Source: Aliiglaciecola sp. M165
GTDB lineage: Bacteria; Pseudomonadota; Gammaproteobacteria; Enterobacterales; Alteromonadaceae
DNA length: 64,000 nucleotides
Direction of reading: 5' to 3'
Assembly: GCF_007197995.1 (NCBI RefSeq)
Contig: NZ_VKKH01000006.1
Location: 1-64,000, forward strand
The translations under genes and the position numbers were made by a program. The notes beneath the pieces are model-generated. The model searched no databases and had not been told where the DNA came from. It saw only the letters and a list, made by a program, of their open reading frames with translations. Of the stretch, positions 47,270 through 56,225 are shown in pieces (the first letter of the stretch is position 1; every line of letters starts with the position of its first letter).

Positions 47270-48691
47270 ATGAGCGAAATTAAAACACAACTGGTAGTGC
47301 TAGGCGCAGGACCCGGTGGTTACTCAGCTGCATTCAGAGCCGCTGACCTAGGTATAGAAACTGTAATTGTAGATGCCCGTGAAACCTTGGGCGGTGTGTG
47401 TCTAAATGTTGGGTGTATCCCTTCGAAGGCATTGCTTCATGTAGCAAAAGTTATCGATGATGCAAAGGACATGGCACATCACGGTGTTGTGTTTGGTGAG
47501 CCAAAAATTGATCTGGATAAAGTCCGTAGCTGGAAAGATAGTGTTGTTTCTCAGCTGACCAAAGGCTTGTCTGGCATGTCCAAAATGCGCAAAGTTAAGC
47601 ATGTGCAAGGTTATGGTAAGTTTACCGGTTCCAATACGTTAGAAGTTGAAGGTAAAGACGGTAAAACGACGATATCTTTTGACAATGCGATTATAGCGGC
47701 TGGCTCTGAGCCTGTAGAGCTGCCGTTTATTCCTCATGATGATGAGCGAGTAATCGATTCAACGGGCGCCCTGGAAATGAAAGACATCCCAGGCAAAATG
47801 TTGGTCCTTGGTGGCGGTATTATCGGTTTGGAAATGGGAACCGTTTATCGTGCACTAGGCTCACAAATTGACGTGGTTGAGTTCCTTGACCAGCTCATCC
47901 CTGCTGCTGACAAAGACATCATCAAAGTTTATCAAAAGTACGTTAAAGATAAATTCAATGTCATGTTAGAAACAAAAGTGACTGCCGTAGAAGCCAAAAA
48001 AGATGGTCTATACGTTACTTTTGAAGGTAAACAAGCCCCGGCAGAGCCTGTCAAATATGACAAAGTACTTGTTGCAGTGGGTCGTCGTCCAAATGGAAGT
48101 TTGGTTGATGCTGAAAAAGCAGGTGTGGCAGTTGATGAACGCGGTTTTATCAATGTTGACAAACAAATGCGTACTAACGTCGCAAACATTTACGCTATCG
48201 GTGATTTGGTAGGCCAGCCAATGCTAGCTCACAAAGCTGTTCACGAGGGCCATGTTGCTGCGGAAGTTATCGCTGGTAAGAAACACTACTTTGATCCTAA
48301 ATGTATTCCTTCTGTGGCTTATACTGATCCTGAGGTTGCTTGGGTCGGTGTCACTGAAAAAGAAGCAAAAGAGCAAGGGCTCAAGTATGAATCTGCAACC
48401 TTCCCGTGGGCGGCCTCAGGTCGAGCCATCGCATCGGGTCGAACCGAAGGCATGACAAAAATGATCTTCGAAAAAGACACCAACCGTGTCATTGGTGGTG
48501 CAATCATTGGTATCAATGCAGGTGAAATGTTGGGAGAAATTGGTTTGGCTATCGAAATGGGCGCGGACGCTGAAGACGTTGCTTTAACCATTCATGCTCA
48601 CCCAACGTTAAATGAGTCTATTGGTTTAGCAGCGGAGATATTTGAAGGCAGTATTACTGACTTACCGAATCCCAAAGCGAAGAAAAAATAA
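47270..48691 (+). CDS. lpdA: Dihydrolipoamide dehydrogenase (E3)
   Basis: A 473-residue FAD flavoprotein (E. coli Lpd 474) that reoxidises dihydrolipoyl groups of the pyruvate and 2-oxoglutarate complexes and glycine cleavage. The FAD motif is GAGPGGYSAAFRAADLG, the redox disulfide C44/C49 (GGVCLNVGCIPSK), the NAD motif GGGIIGLEMGTVYRALG and the catalytic His at the C-terminus in HAHPTLNES (H444). It is third in the pdhR-aceEF-lpd cluster, 150 bases after aceF. Confidence 0.98.
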   Translation: MSEIKTQLVVLGAGPGGYSAAFRAADLGIETVIVDARETLGGVCLNVGCIPSKALLHVAKVIDDAKDMAHHGVVFGEPKIDLDKVRSWKDSVVSQLTKGLSGMSKMRKVKHVQGYGKFTGSNTLEVEGKDGKTTISFDNAIIAAGSEPVELPFIPHDDERVIDSTGALEMKDIPGKMLVLGGGIIGLEMGTVYRALGSQIDVVEFLDQLIPAADKDIIKVYQKYVKDKFNVMLETKVTAVEAKKDGLYVTFEGKQAPAEPVKYDKVLVAVGRRPNGSLVDAEKAGVAVDERGFINVDKQMRTNVANIYAIGDLVGQPMLAHKAVHEGHVAAEVIAGKKHYFDPKCIPSVAYTDPEVAWVGVTEKEAKEQGLKYESATFPWAASGRAIASGRTEGMTKMIFEKDTNRVIGGAIIGINAGEMLGEIGLAIEMGADAEDVALTIHAHPTLNESIGLAAEIFEGSITDLPNPKAKKK

Positions 48692-48715
48692 CGATTTAAC
48701 GCTTCAAAAATATGA

Positions 48716-48746
48716 AAAAGGCGATGATATCTCATCGCCTTTTTTG
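48716..48746 (+). terminator. Terminator after lpdA
   Basis: AAGGCGATGA and TCATCGCCTT pair around a 4-base loop, with A and T tracts on the two sides, so it can act in both directions for lpdA and the converging oxygenase gene. Confidence 0.85.
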
Positions 48747-48793
48747 TGTTCGTCATTTTCTAGTTTATCCGTTGCCAGATTAACAAAGCTCCG

Positions 48794-49501
48794 TCACAAA
48801 GGTTTTGCTCTGAACCAACCGGTAATTGAGAATCTAGGTTTTGTTGCGTAGGGCGCGACATAGGTAACGGCGTGCACATGATTGACATCAAATAATGCCA
48901 GAGAATTAAACATAGGCGCCCAAGCATCTCTGGGAGTGCCATCCGCTTGGTAAAATTGTAGCAAACCACCCCAATCAGGATGCCAGTCCGGCGTCAGATT
49001 TAAGACATAGGCAACACGGCGTTCTTCATTGGCATTAATGTCGTTATGGCGAGTCAGAAAGTTTCCTGGATGGTAACGTGTCACCTGCGCGCTAGCGGCG
49101 ACAATATCGTCAAAACCTGATATTTTTTTGATCGCATCCAACGTAGCTGGTGCGTTGAGAAACTCAAACGCCTCCTGGACTTTATTGTCAGCAATTGGCT
49201 TGGGATCGACTTTATGTCTTCCATAGTAAAATCCCACACCTTTACCTGCGTCAGCGTGGATTTGTTGCATTATTCCATCAAGTTGCGCTTTAGGCATTGC
49301 ACGAAGCTCGTCAAGGCCCGATGATTTGAATTCGCCATTTAATACATAGGCTGCTTCAAACGGCACATTGCCGTGGATATACATGGTGAGATCGCCAGCG
49401 GTTTCTAGATCAAGTACATTAAATATACGAGCGCGTTTGTCCACCGCATATTCAGCGGTTGCAGCGTCTATGTCGACACTGGAATTAAATTCAATTGTCA
49501 T
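48794..49501 (-). CDS. Fe(II)/2-oxoglutarate oxygenase, prolyl 4-hydroxylase-like
   Basis: A 235-residue protein. The iron facial triad fits H152-x-D154 (FLTRHNDINANEERR) and H210 (NHVHAVTYV); R223 (PRFSITGW) would bind the 2-oxoglutarate carboxylate. YVLNLTPDWHPDWGG is also typical of the P4H-like group. Small bacterial members hydroxylate prolines, for example on EF-Tu or ribosomal proteins, but the substrate here cannot be told. Monocistronic; it converges on lpdA. Confidence 0.88.
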   Translation of the reverse strand: MTIEFNSSVDIDAATAEYAVDKRARIFNVLDLETAGDLTMYIHGNVPFEAAYVLNGEFKSSGLDELRAMPKAQLDGIMQQIHADAGKGVGFYYGRHKVDPKPIADNKVQEAFEFLNAPATLDAIKKISGFDDIVAASAQVTRYHPGNFLTRHNDINANEERRVAYVLNLTPDWHPDWGGLLQFYQADGTPRDAWAPMFNSLALFDVNHVHAVTYVAPYATKPRFSITGWFRAKPL

Positions 49502-49656
49502 TGTGTTTTACTTCTTATTGAGACTTCAGCGGATTTTAACGTATCTTCAATGAATTTTGTCGGGTTTTAACAGTTTTTTATAGGCAAAGATTCAACTAGG
49601 TGGGAATACAGGTCATACTTGGTGTTTAGAAGTCTTTAGCAACCTTAACTTGTTTT

Positions 49657-49911
49657 ATGGATCAGCTCGAATTTTTTGATATTCCCAGCCCTTGTATCGG
49701 CGTCTGCCAAACAGGGAAGGGCGAGTATTGTGTGGGATGTTTTCGCAGTCGCGACGAGCGACTTTATTGGAACCAAGCGACACCCTATGCAAAACGGATG
49801 ATTGTGAAAGCGTGTATTCGGCGTAAAAAAGTTGCGGAAAAACAAATTCGAACTGAGCAATTCAGTGAGACGATGAATATTCAGGAGAGTTTGTTTTCTG
49901 ATGATGAGTAA
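49657..49911 (+). CDS. DUF1289 small cysteine protein
   Basis: An 84-residue protein with the DUF1289 core: IPSPCIGVCQTGKGEYCVGC and FRSRDERLYWNQA. The four clustered cysteines probably bind zinc or an Fe-S cluster, though no function is established. No strong ribosome-binding site is visible before the ATG. The polar, acidic tail (NIQESLFSDDE) is variable in the family. It converges with the alpha/beta hydrolase gene. Confidence 0.85.
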   Translation: MDQLEFFDIPSPCIGVCQTGKGEYCVGCFRSRDERLYWNQATPYAKRMIVKACIRRKKVAEKQIRTEQFSETMNIQESLFSDDE

Positions 49912-49926
49912 GCGAAGAAAACTGCT

Positions 49927-50805
49927 CTAGCGCAATGTTCGAATCTCGTCAATCATGCTTGGCCACAACTGTTCTGGTAACGTATGGCCCATACCTTCAA
50001 AGACTTTCAACTTAGCATCAGGAATCGCCTTTGCGGTGGCTAAACCACACTCCAGTGGTACCAAAGGATCGAGATCTCCGTGCAACACCAGACTGGGCAC
50101 TCGCAAAGTGTTGAGCGATTTAGTCCGGTCAGGAGAAGCCAATATGGCACATGTTTGACGCCATACGCCAGCGGGGCAAAAACTTCTTTCTCGGGCTCTT
50201 ACCATTAATTTTTCGATTCTTTCTTGGTCAAATGTGAAATGGTTGGCGTGCAATAACCTCCACAGTTTAGTGGCGTATTGTACATATTCATCTAATTCTT
50301 TTGGTGGTGGCTGCATCACTTTAAGCATGAAGGATTTTTTAGCTTTGGGTAAGGAAGTGTCGCCGGTAGTGGACATAATTGATGTCAAACTCAACACGCG
50401 GTGGGGCGCGTTAATCGCCATGCATTGCGCTATCATTCCACCCATGGATACGCCCACGACGTGGCAGCTATCGATGTTCAAATGGTCCAGTAATGCAAAG
50501 GCATCGCGGGCCATGTCATTAAGATCATATGGTGCTTTTAATTTGGCACCAAACAATTGATTGGCCAGTACATAAGGCATGCTGGGGGCTTTTAGCTGAC
50601 TGAGTTTAGTGCTTTTGCCGATGTCCCGATTATCAAAACGAATCACCCAATAACCTTGAGAAGCCAATTGTTGACAAAACCTTTCATCCCAATGAATCAT
50701 TTGGGTGCCAAGCCCCATGATTAGCAACAAAGGTTGATCGTTTTCATCACCAAAGGTTTCGTAACAAATAGACAGCTGGTCCAGCTCTACAAACAATTCA
50801 CTCAT
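49927..50805 (-). CDS. Alpha/beta hydrolase
   Basis: A 292-residue alpha/beta hydrolase without a signal peptide. The oxyanion segment is LLIMGLGTQMIHWD, the nucleophile S120 in VVGVSMGGMIAQ, the acid Asp in LVLHGDLDPLVP and the His in GMGHTLPEQLW. Close relatives are annotated as esterases or lipase-like enzymes; the substrate is not evident. It is 25 bases downstream of another alpha/beta hydrolase and in the same direction as the WS/DGAT gene, which suggests a neutral-lipid context. Confidence 0.87.
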   Translation of the reverse strand: MSELFVELDQLSICYETFGDENDQPLLLIMGLGTQMIHWDERFCQQLASQGYWVIRFDNRDIGKSTKLSQLKAPSMPYVLANQLFGAKLKAPYDLNDMARDAFALLDHLNIDSCHVVGVSMGGMIAQCMAINAPHRVLSLTSIMSTTGDTSLPKAKKSFMLKVMQPPPKELDEYVQYATKLWRLLHANHFTFDQERIEKLMVRARERSFCPAGVWRQTCAILASPDRTKSLNTLRVPSLVLHGDLDPLVPLECGLATAKAIPDAKLKVFEGMGHTLPEQLWPSMIDEIRTLR

Positions 50806-50830
50806 ATGACGTAAATTTTACCTCGGGCTA

Positions 50831-51631
50831 CTAGGCTCTATTGGGATTAGGATACACGATCCGATGAAGGTTTTTGTGCAAAAAAGGTGTCCATTGACCT
50901 TCTTTTTGAGCCAATCTGTTGGCAATGATCCATAGAACTTGAGCATTATGACCCAATCCCATATGACTGCCTTTCACTTCAATGTTTTCAGACAATTCGT
51001 GTAGGTGCTCATCATGATTTTTACAGGCTTTCCAATGCGCAACGCCATCGCTTCGCGAAAATATTGCAGTGCACGGAACTTGTGGCGGAGGGATAATTTT
51101 TGCAACAGCATGGGGTTCTCGTTTGGACAGGTCGCCGTTGATCAACTCAAACATTTTTGATGCAACAGGAGCAGAGCCTTGCGGACCATTAAAAGGACTT
51201 CCAAGGGAAATAACCTGACGCACGCAATCCGGAATAGCTCTCGCTATTTCGCGGGCCAAGATGCCTCCCAAACTCCAGCCGACAATACTCACTTTTCGAT
51301 CATGTTTGACGTGGGCTTTAATTACCTGGTTAATGAGTTTATCACTCACAATGTGCTTACCACCGACTATGTGGGTGCCAAGGTTGCGTCCCAAATTCCA
51401 ACCAGAGGGCTGATAACCTTTGAGCTTAAGAAAACTGCGCAAAGGCTTAGTACTTATATCGCTGGCCAAAAAGCCAGGGATAACAATAACAGGATGATCA
51501 TCACCACGGGGGGCTTGCAATAACAAAGGCATCAACATGCTGGTGGTGCCAAATTCGAATAAGGCGCGTCCTTCGCTCAATAGGTGTCTAATTTTGGGTC
51601 GGTTAGATTTTATGTGGGCCAATGACGTCAT
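50831..51631 (-). CDS. Lipase-like alpha/beta hydrolase
   Basis: A 266-residue protein with VIVIPGFLASDIST near the start of the domain, the nucleophile elbow VGWSLGGILARE (S120) and ISLGSPFNGPQGSAP, a stretch typical of PGAP1-like or triacylglycerol lipase-like hydrolases. The His is probably in KGSHMGLGHNAQ. No signal peptide. It lies 14 bases after the WS/DGAT gene, so the two are probably co-transcribed and it may act on the same acyl esters, which is inference. Confidence 0.84.
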   Translation of the reverse strand: MTSLAHIKSNRPKIRHLLSEGRALFEFGTTSMLMPLLLQAPRGDDHPVIVIPGFLASDISTKPLRSFLKLKGYQPSGWNLGRNLGTHIVGGKHIVSDKLINQVIKAHVKHDRKVSIVGWSLGGILAREIARAIPDCVRQVISLGSPFNGPQGSAPVASKMFELINGDLSKREPHAVAKIIPPPQVPCTAIFSRSDGVAHWKACKNHDEHLHELSENIEVKGSHMGLGHNAQVLWIIANRLAQKEGQWTPFLHKNLHRIVYPNPNRA

Positions 51632-51645
51632 AACTACTACCTATA

Positions 51646-53103
51646 TTATTGGTCGGATTTATCATTTAACAGTGCATTGAATGCCGCCATTGCGGTTTGT
51701 TTTTGTTGCACGGCTTCTTCTAGTTCGTTGGCTGAGTCCAGAATATATTTGGTAAATAGATCTAGATCGGGCATTAAATTCATCGAACTTGTTGGACTAA
51801 TCGTGATCGTGCCGTTATAGCTCAGTACAGGAAGAATTAACCCCATACCATCAAAAACCGGTGCTGTTCCCATGTTAGCCAACAACTTGTGGCCCGCCAG
51901 ATACAAAGGAATATTTGGGCCTGGTACATTGGTGATCACCAAGTTAAAAAATGGGCTATGTCTTTTCGCCAGCGCAGTCCGAGAATAAAATCGAGACGCC
52001 ACACCAGCTAAACCAAAAGGGATCATTTCAGCAAAGCCCATCAGACTTCGCGCGTCTATCGCATCCTGATACAACTTACCTACCAGGGTATTGATATGAA
52101 TTTTCTCGAGACGTTTTAACGGATCTTCGATGTCTGTTGCCAATTGAATATACATCGCCGACACTTGATTACCCATGGCGTTCTTTTCTTCTTCCGTGCG
52201 CGTCGAAACGGGCACCATCGCTACTAGGGGTTTGTCTGGAAGTTCGCCTTTATCCAGCAGGTAACGTCTCAATGCACCAGCGCATATGGCCAGGACGACG
52301 TCGTTAAGCGTTGCACCATCAACGATATGTCGCAGTGATTTAACCCGTTTCAAGTCGAGTAGTGCTGAATTCCATTTTCTTTCTTGTTCCACAACGTCAT
52401 TAAATGGTGTTTTCGGCGCACTAAAAGGAAGCGTCGGCATTTTAATACCATGAACTCTAGACAAATAGCCTGCTTTAAACGCTGCTTTGCCTGATTCCCA
52501 TAACAACCCGGGAAGTTTTCCAGGCTTGGTTACAAGGTTAAACGCGCTACGAGCAACTAATCCCATCGTGCCTGGGATTTCTTCTTTAATTTTTGGTTTG
52601 GGTGCCGGAAAAGGTCTAGGTTTGGGCGACACATCAAATAACATAGCCATTAAATCAGCGCCGGATTTTCCATCAAATCCTGCATGGTGAACTTTGCTGA
52701 TAAGCGCAACTGACCCTTTAGGTACTTGGGAAACATTGTCCAGGCCCTCAACAAAAATGAATTCCCAAAGCGGTCGATTACGGTCCATCACATTAGAAAA
52801 ATGCTGCGACGCCAAATAACGCAATTCTTTCCACGAGCCAGGAGCGGGTAATTTGGTGCGTCGAATATGCAAATTGAGATCAAAGTCAGGATCTTCTGCC
52901 CAGCAGGGCTTATCCATGCTCATCGGCATAGACACCAATTTCTGTGTCAGCTTAGGAACTAGATGCACACGATCTTGGATGAAGGTATAAAAGTCTTCAA
53001 ACTTCATAGACCCTTCTAAAATCGCTACACCACCTATGTGCATCGGAATTTTTTCAGTCTCTAGAAATAAAAAAGACGCATCAAGACCTGATAATTCTTC
53101 CAC
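51646..53103 (-). CDS. Wax ester synthase / acyl-CoA:diacylglycerol acyltransferase
   Basis: A 485-residue WS/DGAT family acyltransferase. The active-site HHxxxDG is HHAGFDG (H139-G145) in ISKVHHAGFDGKSG. Other family marks are RPLWEFIFVEGLD, ATLNDVVLAICAGALRRYL and NVPGPNIPLYLAG. The enzyme esterifies acyl-CoA to fatty alcohols or diacylglycerol, making storage wax esters or triacylglycerol at the membrane. It heads a minus-strand operon with two alpha/beta hydrolases. Occurrence is known in some marine gammaproteobacteria such as Marinobacter. Confidence 0.93.
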   Translation of the reverse strand: MEELSGLDASFLFLETEKIPMHIGGVAILEGSMKFEDFYTFIQDRVHLVPKLTQKLVSMPMSMDKPCWAEDPDFDLNLHIRRTKLPAPGSWKELRYLASQHFSNVMDRNRPLWEFIFVEGLDNVSQVPKGSVALISKVHHAGFDGKSGADLMAMLFDVSPKPRPFPAPKPKIKEEIPGTMGLVARSAFNLVTKPGKLPGLLWESGKAAFKAGYLSRVHGIKMPTLPFSAPKTPFNDVVEQERKWNSALLDLKRVKSLRHIVDGATLNDVVLAICAGALRRYLLDKGELPDKPLVAMVPVSTRTEEEKNAMGNQVSAMYIQLATDIEDPLKRLEKIHINTLVGKLYQDAIDARSLMGFAEMIPFGLAGVASRFYSRTALAKRHSPFFNLVITNVPGPNIPLYLAGHKLLANMGTAPVFDGMGLILPVLSYNGTITISPTSSMNLMPDLDLFTKYILDSANELEEAVQQKQTAMAAFNALLNDKSDQ

Positions 53104-53339
53104 AATTGCATCCTGTTAATAAATTGTTATCAGTCTACGGTACTCATACCCTAAAAAATATCAACAACTATTTTAACGCCACGAATTGCTTAATTGTGCT
53201 GCAGAGGTCATATTCCGGGTTGTTTTGGTCAAAGGTGTGTTTTTATAGATAAGACTAGTGAAAAAAATACCGCAATTCACCGTGAGCATGGCTATAATGT
53301 CGAGCTACTATTACTGAACAGGTTACTAGCCAAAGTTTT

Positions 53340-54179
53340 ATGCAAGCAATAGATTATGCCACCAGAGCTGCAACGTCATTCGCCTTACCAGATATATGTC
53401 TGCGTATCCGTCAAATGCTTGATGATCATAATTCCGACATTGAAGATATTGGTAATTTGGTCAGCATGGACCCATCGCTAGCTGCAAAACTTTTAAAGTT
53501 GGCAAATAGCCCGCTTTTTCGATTCCGTTCGCAAGTAGACAGTATCGCCAAGGCTGTTAATGTTTTAGGTGGCGAAGCCTTGTACAACTTGGTTATGGCA
53601 GAAACGGCTAAAGACGCATTTGAGCATTTCTCTAGTGAAGACATTGACCTGAACCGCTTCTGGAACCAAAGTTTGTATGCAGGATTGGTAGCCAAACACC
53701 TGGCAAAATTAATGCGGGTTAGAGGTACTGAACGATTCTTTTTGCTCGGGTTGCTACACAATTTAGCGGAACTTGTGGTGACTAAAGAATCGCCGGATTT
53801 AGCGCGTAAATGCTTACCTGAAGACGGTAAAACAGCTCCTTGGGCGCTGCAAAAAAAAGTATTTGGGTTTAACTACGCGCAATGCAGTTCTCAGATATTG
53901 CAAGCTTGGAATCTTCCCACTCAGTTGTCTTTTCCTGTTGCTGACATCCACAACGAAGACAAGGCTATCGACAATAAGGAAGTGGGGATAATGTTTGTGA
54001 GTGCCCGCATTGGCTATGGGCTGTCCAAGGGATTTAGCGGCGATATAACCAGCCTTGCCAACCCTGTGGTGATGAAAAATGCAGGAATCGGCGAGGAAAT
54101 TCTACAGGACGCTGTCAATTTTAGTCGCCAAGAGATCAGTAAGATGATGGCAATCTTCAATCCAGGAATGGCAAGTTAA
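53340..54179 (+). CDS. HDOD domain protein
   Basis: A 279-residue single-domain HDOD protein: ALPDICLRIRQMLDD, DIGNLVSMDPSLAAKLLKLANSPLF and FFLLGLLHNLAELVV, where the HD signature is degenerate (HN instead of HD). HDOD proteins usually act as non-catalytic regulators in motility, biofilm or c-di-GMP pathways. No partner domain is fused and no two-component gene adjoins. It starts at ATG 53340 without a clear ribosome-binding site. Confidence 0.88.
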   Translation: MQAIDYATRAATSFALPDICLRIRQMLDDHNSDIEDIGNLVSMDPSLAAKLLKLANSPLFRFRSQVDSIAKAVNVLGGEALYNLVMAETAKDAFEHFSSEDIDLNRFWNQSLYAGLVAKHLAKLMRVRGTERFFLLGLLHNLAELVVTKESPDLARKCLPEDGKTAPWALQKKVFGFNYAQCSSQILQAWNLPTQLSFPVADIHNEDKAIDNKEVGIMFVSARIGYGLSKGFSGDITSLANPVVMKNAGIGEEILQDAVNFSRQEISKMMAIFNPGMAS

Positions 54180-54421
54180 GCTACATTTACCGTCAAACAA
54201 CCGCCTGCAACGTAAAGGCCTATGTTGAGGCAAACCGGGCTGTTTAGTTGAATTTCACTGCTTAGTTGTCTCCAATTTGCATCATTTAGGTATTACTCTT
54301 CACACTAAATATTAAATCTCTAGCATTTGATTGATTTTTAATCGGTTTTGACCCTGCACAAGTGCTGAGATTTTCTATACAATACGGCAAAAATTAAGAA
54401 CAACTTGTTTTTCGTTATTTT

Positions 54422-55219
54422 ATGAAGCTGATTTGCGCCATTCTTTTTATTACAACTTCGTTTTCCGCGACTTGTCGCACCGACGTACTTAGAACGCTTT
54501 TTTTAACAGAAGCGCCTTTTCATGGTGAAGAACTAGACAAAGAGTTCTTTGAGCTGAATGGCGAATTAGGCGTCATATATTCTAGTGGTAATACAACGGG
54601 TACTACCTTGACCACTAAATTAAATGGCAAGCAGAATTTAAAAAACTGGTATAACCGTTATACCGCCAACATCTTATATCGCCAAAGTGAACGTGAAGTT
54701 AACGAGCAGCGGGAATTGTTGACCAGCGCGCAACGCGTATTTTTGTCCTCTCAAATTGACTATAAGTTAAACAACCCAAGCGAACGATTATTTGCCTATG
54801 GTGAGTATGAAGATGATAGGTTTAACGCCTACAAATACCAGGCAGCATTTGCATTGGGCTGGACTGAACAGCTGTGGTCAAACGAAGAAAGTGAGTTGAC
54901 TTATTCCGTTGGACCAGGATATGCAAGGTCTATCGCCAAGCAAGATACAAGCGCAATCAGTCAAACGGGATTGATCGTCCGCGCAGCATTGGAATATGAG
55001 AAAAAACTAAGCGATTCTGCCATCTTTAGGCAATATCTGAGTACAGAAACAGATGATGACTTTTCAAAGTCTGTTTCTGAAACTTCACTTTCTGCCAAAA
55101 TCAATGGGGCTTTGGCAATGAAGTTATCGATAAATATGGTACACAATAGGGCCCCCGATACATTAGATGAGCCCTTAGATACTCAAACTTCGGTTACGTT
55201 AGTTTATCAATTTTTTTAG
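54422..55219 (+). CDS. DUF481 outer-membrane protein, copy 1
   Basis: A 265-residue predicted outer-membrane beta-barrel of the DUF481 (YdiY-like, salt-induced) family. A signal peptide-like start (MKLICAILFITTSFSATC) is followed by ELNGELGVIYSSGNTTGTTL, then alternating strands to a C-terminal VTLVYQFF. GEYEDDRFNAYKYQAAFALG is a family hallmark. Its nearest relative here is the next gene, so they are tandem paralogues. No good ribosome-binding site was found. The function of the family is unknown. Confidence 0.86.
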   Translation: MKLICAILFITTSFSATCRTDVLRTLFLTEAPFHGEELDKEFFELNGELGVIYSSGNTTGTTLTTKLNGKQNLKNWYNRYTANILYRQSEREVNEQRELLTSAQRVFLSSQIDYKLNNPSERLFAYGEYEDDRFNAYKYQAAFALGWTEQLWSNEESELTYSVGPGYARSIAKQDTSAISQTGLIVRAALEYEKKLSDSAIFRQYLSTETDDDFSKSVSETSLSAKINGALAMKLSINMVHNRAPDTLDEPLDTQTSVTLVYQFF

Positions 55220-55364
55220 CGACACCGTCAAGAAAAGCGGTAATTTTCTGGATGGCAAACTCTTGTTATTTTCATGAAATAAACAGGAAAAATTTAAGAC
55301 TTAATAGCGATAACAAAAAGAATAGCTAAAACATTATTTAAAAAATTAGGTTAAGGAACAGACA

Positions 55365-56123
55365 ATGAAAATGTCAACAATATGTGCTGCAATTGCATGT
55401 GTAGTAAGCGCAACCGCAGCTGCTGAAGAGCAGAAACCATTTACAATGGACGGTGAGTTTGGCTTGATCGTGACCACGGGCAATACAGATACTACCTCAG
55501 TAAAAGGAAAACTTTCTGCGCACCAGGAGTTAGACAAATGGAGCAACGATTTTATCGCAGAAGGCTTATATAAAAAGGATGAAGTACTAGTAGACAGCGG
55601 CGAGGTAGGTGTTGACCCTGTAGAGACCAGTCAAACAACTGCGCAGAAGTGGTTCGTTTCTGGTCAAGGTAACTACAAACTAGAAAACCCAGATCATCGC
55701 ATATTCGGCTTTGCTTCCTATGAGGATGATCGCTTCAGCAATTTTGATTTTCAATCAACTATAGCTGCAGGTTGGAACCAAAAAGTGTGGTCAGATGAAA
55801 CCAGTTCTTTTGAGTACAGTATCGGTCCTGGTTATTCTTACGCTAAAGACAATAATGATCAGACGATTAGCGGCATGATCATTCGTGGTGCACTGGATTA
55901 CCAATGGAAAATCTCTGACACAGCAACGTTCAAACAATTGCTAAGTACAGAAGTTGGTGATGACAATACCAAGTCAAAGTCTGAAACATCACTATCGGCA
56001 CAAATTAACGGCTCGTTATCGATGAAGTTTTCCATTACATTGGATCATAACTCTGATGTAGCAGACAATAGAGATAACCTCGATACGCAAACAGCTGTTA
56101 CCTTGGTTTATACGTTCTTCTAA
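55365..56123 (+). CDS. DUF481 outer-membrane protein, copy 2
   Basis: A 252-residue paralogue of the preceding gene, with a clean signal peptide (MKMSTICAAIACVVSATAAA) and AAGGAA before the ATG. Shared blocks are GEFGLIVTTGNTDTTSVKGK, FASYEDDRFSNFDFQSTIAA and the C-terminal DTQTAVTLVYTFF, ending in Phe as outer-membrane barrels do. 145 bases separate the copies. A terminator follows. Confidence 0.9.
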   Translation: MKMSTICAAIACVVSATAAAEEQKPFTMDGEFGLIVTTGNTDTTSVKGKLSAHQELDKWSNDFIAEGLYKKDEVLVDSGEVGVDPVETSQTTAQKWFVSGQGNYKLENPDHRIFGFASYEDDRFSNFDFQSTIAAGWNQKVWSDETSSFEYSIGPGYSYAKDNNDQTISGMIIRGALDYQWKISDTATFKQLLSTEVGDDNTKSKSETSLSAQINGSLSMKFSITLDHNSDVADNRDNLDTQTAVTLVYTFF

Positions 56124-56170
56124 ACGTTTAATGAAGTCTATGATTTCGTAAATATTTGAATTTAAGTGAT

Positions 56171-56197
56171 AAAGCCGACATTTTTGTCGGTTTTTTT
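56171..56197 (+). terminator. Terminator after the DUF481 pair
   Basis: GCCGACA pairs with TGTCGGT (one G-T pair) around 4 bases, with a seven-T tract. It can also act for the minus-strand barrel gene that ends at 56226. Confidence 0.8.
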
Positions 56198-56225
56198 ATA
56201 CAGGCTTCGGTGTGCCTGTGATTCA

